This document shows, one piece after another, positions 6,903-12,940 of a stretch of DNA of 12,940 nt. A program made the translations under genes and the position numbers. The notes beneath the pieces were generated by a model. It saw nothing but the letters and a program-made list of their open reading frames with translations. It did no database searches and was not told the origin of the DNA. The DNA comes from Geosiphon pyriformis (lineage: Eukaryota; Glomeromycota; Glomeromycetes; Archaeosporales; Geosiphonaceae), in assembly GCA_016748015.1 (NCBI GenBank), contig JAAOMT010000135.1, positions 1,054,258 to 1,067,197 on the forward strand, read 5' to 3'. The first letter of the stretch is position 1. The number at the start of each line of letters is the position of its first letter.

Positions 6903-7105
6903 TTAGTATCAATATTTTTATTTTTATTATTGGTTCTCATTATATATTAAAAAATCTAATAGAAAATATGACCATTATACTGTATATGTCAAGAAAAAAA
7001 AAAGGGGGAGGAGGAGGAAAAGAAAAAAAGGAAAATCTCAGAACAAGTCAGTTGGGAAGATTTTTTACTTTTTTAACAATATAGTAGAACAGAAATTGAA
7101 GAAAC

Positions 7106-7152
7106 AACTGTTGTTGCTGTTGTTGTTTTCGTTGTTGCTGCTGCTGCTGTTG

Positions 7153-7208
<56 letters not shown>

Positions 7209-7238
7209 TTCATTATTATCGTCGTCGTCGTCGTCGTC
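7106..7238. repeat. Compound CTG/TTG - ATT - TCG triplet block
   Basis: CTG/TTG triplets, a long ATT run and six TCG units stay in one triplet phase for about 130 bases. On the minus strand one frame reads Asp, Asn, Ser and Asn repeats but has no ATG and is closed by a TAA immediately upstream, so I do not call a gene. It resembles a decayed or unannotated homopeptide-coding segment. Confidence 0.85.
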
Positions 7239-7506
7239 TTGGGTCGTTTAGGTGAAAGTTCTTGTGTTTCTTCTTGTGTAGGACAGTTTTAAACCATTAA
7301 ACAAGCAAGTTTTTTTTTTGTGTGAGAAAAATATTCCGATGATGATGCTTGTTGATTTTTTGTGGGAAATTATGGATTTATTTTTTATTTTTATTTTTTG
7401 ACAATGTCGATTCTGTCAAAAAAGTAAAAAGAGGTATAATTTATAACATAGAGTAAAAAAGATAATATAAATACAAAAAATGCATAATGAGGAAATACAA
7501 ATATGA

Positions 7507-7556
7507 AATAATATAAATATGAAAATAATATAAATATGAAATAATATAAATATGAA
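7507..7556. repeat. Tandem repeat with 16/17-base units
   Basis: Three consecutive copies of ATAATATAAATATGAA(A), with lengths 17, 16 and 17; the only difference is one A. A degenerate fourth copy precedes them. Confidence 0.85.
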
Positions 7557-7663
7557 AATAATAATAATAATAAAATACTTTGAAAATTTATAATTATTTA
7601 AATTAAAAGATTTTATTTATTTATCGAGTGTAAATATTTGTTTAAATATATATATTTTTAATA

Positions 7664-7713
7664 TCAATTAATCAATTAATCAATCAATCAATCAATCATT
7701 CATTCATTCATTA
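7664..7713. repeat. Compound AATC to ATTC tetranucleotide repeat
   Basis: AATTAATC units give way to pure AATC and then to ATTC, a gradual unit conversion along about 50 bases. Confidence 0.9.
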
Positions 7714-8276
7714 CGAAAAAAAAAATACTTCATTATCAAAATTTTGTTAGTAAATATTGGAAAATAAAATAAATTAACAAGTATTTAAAATTAATAATAA
7801 TCCGGGTGAAAAACATCATCATTACTATTACTATTAATATTAAAATAAAATCACGTGAATTAAAAATCCGTTTTTATCGATGATATCCTTTGCTGATGAT
7901 TTCGAAGATCCGACGATTTTCTAAATTTCCCATTTCCAGTTTAAGTTCAAGAAAAGGTTTTGGCATGCAAAAAAAAAAAGTTACAGGTAAATTGGGTTTT
8001 TCCCATTAAAAAAAAAAAAAAAAGTTCCATACAATTATTCAGGTAACAATAACAGTAATAATAATAATAATAATAATAATACTAGTTTTATTAGGTATAT
8101 CAATTGAATTAGCCCTATGAATTTATGCCAAGAATAATGTCCGTATCGAATATGATTTTATGTTATTCAATGGTCAATAGAAGAATCAAGCCTATCCTAT
8201 CATATCCTATCAAATGATTGACTCGGTGAATATCCATGTAGGTTTCGGAAGTTCTCTCATCGAACCTCCATGCGTG

Positions 8277-8306
8277 TGTATGTATGTATGTATGTATGTA
8301 TGTATG
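8277..8306. repeat. (TGTA)n tetranucleotide repeat
   Basis: About seven TGTA units flanked by TGTG variants. Confidence 0.9.
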
Positions 8307-8529
8307 TGTGACTGAATTTATAGGAAAAGTTTGAATATTGAATCAACTTTACAGCGTGCTACAATGTGTTGATTGTTGATCCAACAGTAATATTTATCAC
8401 TAATCAAAAATCGAATTTCCCTACGCGTTTTAGTGGTGATCTGACATATCAAGTTATCTATATTAATAAACGCGTGAAAAAGTTAAAAAAAAATCAAATG
8501 AAATATTTTTCAATTTCTTTTGTAACCCA

Positions 8530-8530
<1 letters not shown>

Positions 8531-8564
<34 letters not shown>

Positions 8565-8596
8565 TACACACACGTATATATATATATATATATATA
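8531..8596. repeat. CA dinucleotide run followed by TA run
   Basis: Fifteen CA units (8531-8560), a short CATA transition, then a TA run (about 8574-8596). Both are alternating purine-pyrimidine tracts. Confidence 0.9.
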
Positions 8597-9200
8597 GATA
8601 CAAACACATATATATAATACGTATTTTATAAATTGTTACCCATGTACATCACCACATCACCATGACTGACAGACATATCATCTCAACCATCTTTTTTTTC
8701 TTTGACCTTCATCAAACTTTTTAATCCGGAAAATATTCGGGAGAGGGTATGGGTATGGGCTCAATGATTAAAATTAATTAAGTTTTTGATTGAAAATTTT
8801 AATCATGAGATAGATGATATGAGAGACAAAGAGAAGAGATTTACAACAGAATAGCCTGAAAATGAGACACTAATCATTATGATAAAGAAGAGATTTACAA
8901 ATGTAATGAAAAATTGAGTAGTAGATCTCCCCGGATGAGGAACCCGAGAAAAAGGGAGAGGGGAAAGAATTTTATATATATTACTTTTTCTTTTCTTCAA
9001 AAGAGATAGGCAAATAATAATAATAATTAGTAGGAAGAACAGGAGAAAGAGAGAATTGTTTCTGAATTTGGGTAGCGTATTCTTTTTGCGTTGATCAATT
9101 TTTATTAAATATTACCAGTTTTTATAAAGTTTTTTTAAATTATGATTTTCTTTTAACAATAACCACCTATCAATCTTAAAAAAGATCACTATAATTGTTA

Positions 9201-9253
<53 letters not shown>
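9201..9253. repeat. AAT triplet microsatellite
   Basis: A pure run of about 17 AAT/TAA units. Confidence 0.9.
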
Positions 9254-9256
<3 letters not shown>

Positions 9257-9434
9257 GATTTACGAAATATCTGATCAATTTTCATTATAAACAGAGAATA
9301 AAATAGAACAAGACTAGATGTCAATATTTTTCTTTGTACCCCAACAAAATAACCCGATGGAAACTCATTCAATTCATTGGATATGAAAAAAATTTTATCA
9401 TTGAAACCGAATAAGGTAAATAGAATTTGTCATC

Positions 9435-9435
<1 letters not shown>

Positions 9436-9508
<73 letters not shown>
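9436..9508. repeat. ATT to TTG compound triplet repeat
   Basis: A pure ATT run switches in phase to a pure TTG run, followed by degenerate TTG/TCG variants to about 9566. Confidence 0.9.
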
Positions 9509-9510
<2 letters not shown>

Positions 9511-9571
9511 TTGTTTATGGTTGTTGTTTATGGTTGTTGTCGTTACTGTTGTCGTCGTTGTTGTTTGATTC

Positions 9572-9658
9572 TTTTGGTTAAAATAAGTTATATGTTGATT
9601 TTTTGGTTAAAATAAGTTATATGTTGATTTTTTGGTTAAAATAGGTTATATTTTGATT
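9572..9658. repeat. 29-bp minisatellite, three contiguous copies
   Basis: Copies at 9572-9600 and 9601-9629 are identical and begin TTTTGGTTAAAATAAG; the third (9630-9658) differs at two positions. The array is perfectly head-to-tail. Confidence 0.95.
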
Positions 9659-9868
9659 TTTGATATAAAAAAAAACAACCTGTTAAAAAAAAAATGTATT
9701 TATCGAAAAATATTAATAATAATAATAATAATGAAGAAAAAAAATGTTATTGATTTAATAAGATAAAGATAAAGATAAAGTGTTATTGTTGTTGAGAATT
9801 GTGATACACGGATAAATCTGATGACCATGGTAGATTTATAAATTTAGAAAAAATCAACCATACAGTAT

Positions 9869-9899
<31 letters not shown>

Positions 9900-10495
9900 C
9901 GAATGTATTTGTGTTTGTGTTTTGCGTTTTGTGTTTTGTGTTTGTATTTGTATTTGTATTTGTGTTTTGTGTTTATATTTATGTGTGTATAATTAATTGA
10001 AAATTTTTAATTTAAAAAAAATAATAATTAAAGTTTAGAAACAACCTCAAATAATTAGGTATTTATTTTTATTTATTTATTTATTTAATGACCGAATACA
10101 TTGTTAAAAAAAATCTAAATTTTCCTGACACAGTATACAGTATATAATATATCTTTTAAACCTTTTATTAATGAAAAAAAATTTTTTTTTGGAGCCATCT
10201 AGATACCTAATTTTCTCGGACTGTTTTTTCCCTTTCTTTTTTCTTTTTCTTGTTTTTCTTGTTTTTCTTACGATTAATATCGAAGATTTGTGATACATAA
10301 TAATAATGTTAAATACTAATAGTAAATACTAATACTAATACTAATACTATTAGTAGGTTTAATTAAAACAATTGAATTTAGGTTTTTTTTACCATGTTAA
10401 AATTTTTCATTTTTAATTTATTTTCAATAGATAAATTTATAATTTGAAAAAAATAAAATTTAATTAATTAATTAATTAAACTTGGAACTTTAACC

Positions 10496-10547
10496 GAACT
10501 GAACTTGAACTGAACTGAACTGAACTGAACTGAACTTGAACTGAACT
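10496..10547. repeat. GAACT pentamer array with two hexamer variants
   Basis: Ten units: eight GAACT and two GAACTT. The two hexamers bracket five pentamers, so the array is not a simple homogeneous run. Confidence 0.9.
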
Positions 10548-10772
10548 GCAATCCTCAAAACTTTTTAAAAATCCACGATTATGTAAAAATAAACGGATAA
10601 TGACAATTTGTAGATCGAATAAATGAAAATTGGCCCAGCTGATCATCCCTCCCCGTTTTTGACACTATTATACGAAATTCTTCTCGTTTTTGTCTTTAAC
10701 TCTTTTTCATTCATCTTCGGAAAATACTTTCTTCAAAGTAAATGAATCCTTTTAAAATTAACCTCGATTGAT

Positions 10773-10784
10773 CTCATCATCATT

Positions 10785-10824
<40 letters not shown>

Positions 10825-10843
10825 ACATCATCATTATCATCAT
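10773..10843. repeat. ATC triplet microsatellite
   Basis: About 20 ATC units with occasional ATT and AAC variants. Confidence 0.9.
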
Positions 10844-11021
10844 AAGTCAGCTCAAACTAGGTAAAAGATGGAAAAAATTTCATTCATCGTTTAAATGATA
10901 TATTAAGGTGTTTAATAAAGGAATGAAAAAACCTTAGTTTCATTGACAAAAAGATTCATGTAGCAATATTAACTCAACCCTCTTGATCGAATCTTCACTC
11001 TCGTTGTTGTTCTTGTTCTTG

Positions 11022-11059
<38 letters not shown>

Positions 11060-11245
11060 GTTGTTGTTGTTTTGGATACCATTTATTAAATTTAACCTAT
11101 TCATTATTTAGTATTTAGAATAAAATAAAAAAAAGGTACTACCATCAGACTATATACACACACACATCTTATTTCAATTTTTAAACTAATATATAATATT
11201 CTTCATTTTACAATACCTTTATCATCTATTGTTAAATAGTTTCCA

Positions 11246-11272
11246 AATAAAGTTCTAGGCTGAGAAATTCCG

Positions 11273-11332
<60 letters not shown>
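11246..11332 (+). repeat. AATAAA hexamer followed by an A58 run
   Basis: AATAAA at 11246-11251 is followed 23 bases later by 58 uninterrupted A (11275-11332). This is the layout of a polyadenylated 3' end copied into the genome, but I find no coding remnant upstream and no convincing target-site duplication. Confidence 0.5.
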
Positions 11333-11335
<3 letters not shown>

Positions 11336-11570
11336 ACTTATGTTTCACGAGGTCAAATCATGATCCGTAAAACTTTATTAATGGTCCTATTCGGCGAATT
11401 TTTTTTTGCATTCAGGTCCCGGTGAAGTACAGTTGATGTTGTTGAAGATATCATGAATGAATTTGGGTATTCTCAGCTTTAAATAGGTTTCTAGATCAGT
11501 ATAATAACCGCTTATTTTTAAGGGAAAATTTGAATATAGGAGTCAAATGACGAAGGCACAAAAAATAACA

Positions 11571-11709
11571 CAACAACAACAACAACAACAACAACTAATA
11601 CGTAACAACAACAACAACAACAACAACAATTAATACGTAACAACAACAACAACAACAATTAATACGTAACAACAACAACAACAACAACAACTAATACGTA
11701 ACAACAATA
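11571..11709. repeat. AAC array punctuated by four TAATACGTAAC spacers
   Basis: Runs of AAC are interrupted by CTAATACGTAAC or TTAATACGTAAC. The TACGTA cores sit at 11599, 11634, 11663 and 11695, giving spacings of 35, 29 and 32 bases, which differ only by whole triplets. Confidence 0.9.
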
Positions 11710-12480
11710 ACCTCAAAATAAGTCCAGATAAATGGAGAAAAAGAGAAAGAATTAATTTTTAATGACCTATTTTTTTCTCCCAAAATATCACGATTTCAAA
11801 GTTACCATAAAGTTCTTAAAGGAAAAATGATCAGAACATTTCTTTCTTTTATTTACTAACAAATAAAGAGAAATATTTTTTTTTTTTGATGAAATAACTG
11901 ATAGGAACCTTTTTTTAAAGTTTCATTTTTGACTCGTTTCAGTATTAAAAATATTCTTATCATGTTATCATATTTTGGGGGGGGGAAAAAAAAAACACTC
12001 CGGTTATTTTATCTTTGGAAATCGCAGAAAACATTGTTGAGTTATGTATATGTGAATTAAAATTAAAATTAAAATAATGAGGTATCGGAAGTTTTCTCGC
12101 TGTACAATTTTTAAAAAAAAATTCCTTTGTTCCTAATTGTTCACAGTTTTTTGACCAGAAAAAAAAAAACAAAAAAAAAGGTCCGATGAAATCAGATCCC
12201 ACATTACCTCATGTATATAAGGTTAGAATATTTTAAAAAAGACTTTTTTCTTGGCAAATTAGAAGATTCTTTAATTCTAATTCTAATTCTAAATTTTAAT
12301 TTTAATTCTTTTCTAGTATTGTGTCATTAAGTTTAAACTCAAAAAAATTCTTTAAAGTTAAGTTTTCAGCTCGGAATATTTTTTTTTTTTTTCGGCATAA
12401 AAATAAAACATTTATCATAATAAAAAAGATCTACCTTACATCATCCGATTCAACATTTTCGTCATCATTTAAAACTATAC

Positions 12481-12511
<31 letters not shown>

Positions 12512-12518
12512 CTCTCCC
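12481..12518. repeat. TTTC tetranucleotide repeat
   Basis: About seven TTTC units followed by a short CT-rich stretch. Confidence 0.9.
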
Positions 12519-12559
12519 CTTACATTTTTTTTTATCCTTATTATTTTAGAAACTTGAAT

Positions 12560-12615
12560 CAATAATTACCATGCATATTTAATCATTCAATAATTACCGT
12601 GCATATTTAATCATT
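12560..12615. repeat. 28-bp tandem duplication
   Basis: Two head-to-tail copies (12560-12587, 12588-12615), each beginning CAATAATTACC, differ at a single position (ATGCAT versus GTGCAT). Confidence 0.95.
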
Positions 12616-12864
12616 CAATTACTCTCCTCAATTTTTAATAATATTATAGTCTCATACTAATCTCATTCCTTTCTTCTATATAACCTAAATTATATATATA
12701 TATATATATATTATAACTTGAATGGTTAATAATAATAAAACTAGAATTGTGAAAGTAAAAAATCGATAAAATGATTAAAAAGAAATTTTCGAGAATTTAT
12801 CAGTTTATAAAGAATAGATAGATCATCATCATCGTCATCATCTTTTTCTTCTCCACACACAAAG

Positions 12865-12884
12865 AATAAAAGAAAGAATTATGG

Positions 12885-12920
<36 letters not shown>

Positions 12921-12940
12921 AAAAAAAAAAAAAAAAAAAA
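12865..12940 (+). repeat. AATAAA hexamer followed by a terminal A-tract
   Basis: AATAAA at 12865-12870 lies 14 bases before A34, a single T (12919) and A21 running off the window. It may mark another retroposed 3' end or an assembly break at a homopolymer. Confidence 0.5.

Larger units (their letters stand above)
7239..9200. other. Non-coding flank upstream of the gene
   Basis: No gene is supported. It contains 16/17-base tandem repeats (7507-7556), an AATC/ATTC block (7664-7713), a CACGTG E-box (7852-7857), an AAT run (8055-8081), TGTA repeats (8277-8306), two ACGCGT sites (8423-8428, 8470-8475) and CA/TA dinucleotides (8531-8596). The parts between repeats, such as 8100-8270 and 8640-9000, have frequent stops in all frames. 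Confidence 0.7.
9659..11274. other. Non-coding region with diverse simple repeats
   Basis: No gene is supported. It holds a TA run (9873-9899), TTTGTG-type repeats (9903-9985), ATTT units (10061-10087), TACTAA hexamers ending in a TACTAATA/TATTAGTA inverted repeat (10313-10355), TTAA units (10459-10480), a GAACT array, an ATC block (10773-10843) and a TTG/ATT block (11003-11071). The unique stretch 10560-10770 has only very short open frames, the longest about 22 codons. Confidence 0.7.
11333..12940. other. Non-coding right flank ending in an A-rich tract
   Basis: No gene is supported. After a unique stretch (11333-11570) it carries the AAC/TACGTA array, a G9 run (11977-11985), AAAATT-type repeats (about 12050-12075 and 12263-12310), a TTTC run, a 28-bp duplication and a TA run (about 12689-12711). 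A 21-codon frame at 11360 looks signal-peptide-like but ends at once. Confidence 0.7.

Noticed and set aside
10670-10725. A roughly 22-codon minus-strand frame in a low-repeat stretch
   Set aside because: It is too short, with no conserved motif or promoter context.
11260-11285. CTGAGA resembling the TPP riboswitch (thi-box) core
   Set aside because: The partner conserved segments of a thi-box are absent and the sequence runs straight into A58. It is a chance hexamer.
11360-11425. A 21-codon frame with a hydrophobic, signal-peptide-like sequence
   Set aside because: It stops at once. A splice donor near its end would be non-consensus (GTCCCG or GTGAAG) and no continuing exon is recognisable.
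1-12940. CRISPR array, operon, phage, transposase or toxin system
   Set aside because: All repeats are microsatellites or short minisatellites without spacers of unique sequence, and no accessory genes or bacterial features are present. The window is eukaryotic with a single spliced gene.

Overview
The window looks like nuclear DNA from an early-diverging filamentous fungus. It is extremely A+T-rich, full of microsatellites and homopolymer runs, and has one spliced gene with fungal-type splice signals coding for a fungus-specific zinc-cluster transcription factor. An arbuscular-mycorrhizal fungus (Glomeromycotina) or another Mucoromycota lineage would fit, because PAS-containing Zn2Cys6 proteins with the AHLACD-SRPCKRC style of cluster are familiar there. 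That placement is inference from composition and family, not a database match.

Layout. Positions 1 to about 2740 are non-coding, AT-rich and crowded with simple repeats. Positions 3053-6107 on the minus strand hold the only gene I can support, a two-exon gene for a predicted 804-residue regulator. Exon 1 (6107-5750) encodes a Ser/Thr-rich N-terminus and the first three zinc-binding cysteines. A 640-base phase-1 intron (5749-5110) follows. Exon 2 (5109-3053) encodes the last three cysteines, an AT-hook-like basic segment, Gln/His/Asn-rich linkers, a PAS domain, and a tail with a poly-Asn/poly-His tract and an acidic C-terminus. The presumed 3'UTR runs down to a candidate AATAAA at 2749-2744. 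The presumed promoter and leader lie at 6108 to about 6850. Positions 6851-12940 are about 6 kb of repeat-rich DNA with no gene I can defend.

What stands out. (1) The gene carries three G-quadruplex-capable tracts: a very strong one in the sense strand of the 3'UTR, and two on the template strand, at the intron acceptor and just upstream of the ATG. (2) The intron has a U18 run near the donor, a TACTAAT branch site about 88 bases from the acceptor, and an AG-free, pyrimidine-dominated stretch between them. (3) A tandem ATGAACC repeat in the intron has a matching inverted copy, so the RNA could fold in several registers. (4) The flanks contain short minisatellites of 28, 29 and about 16-17 bp and a TACGTA-bearing AAC array, two long A-runs each preceded by AATAAA, and more ACGCGT sites than composition predicts. 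I see no operon, CRISPR, phage, transposase or toxin-like system. With one gene, no pathway can be reconstructed here; the protein is probably a sequence-specific regulator, perhaps metabolite- or redox-responsive through its PAS domain.
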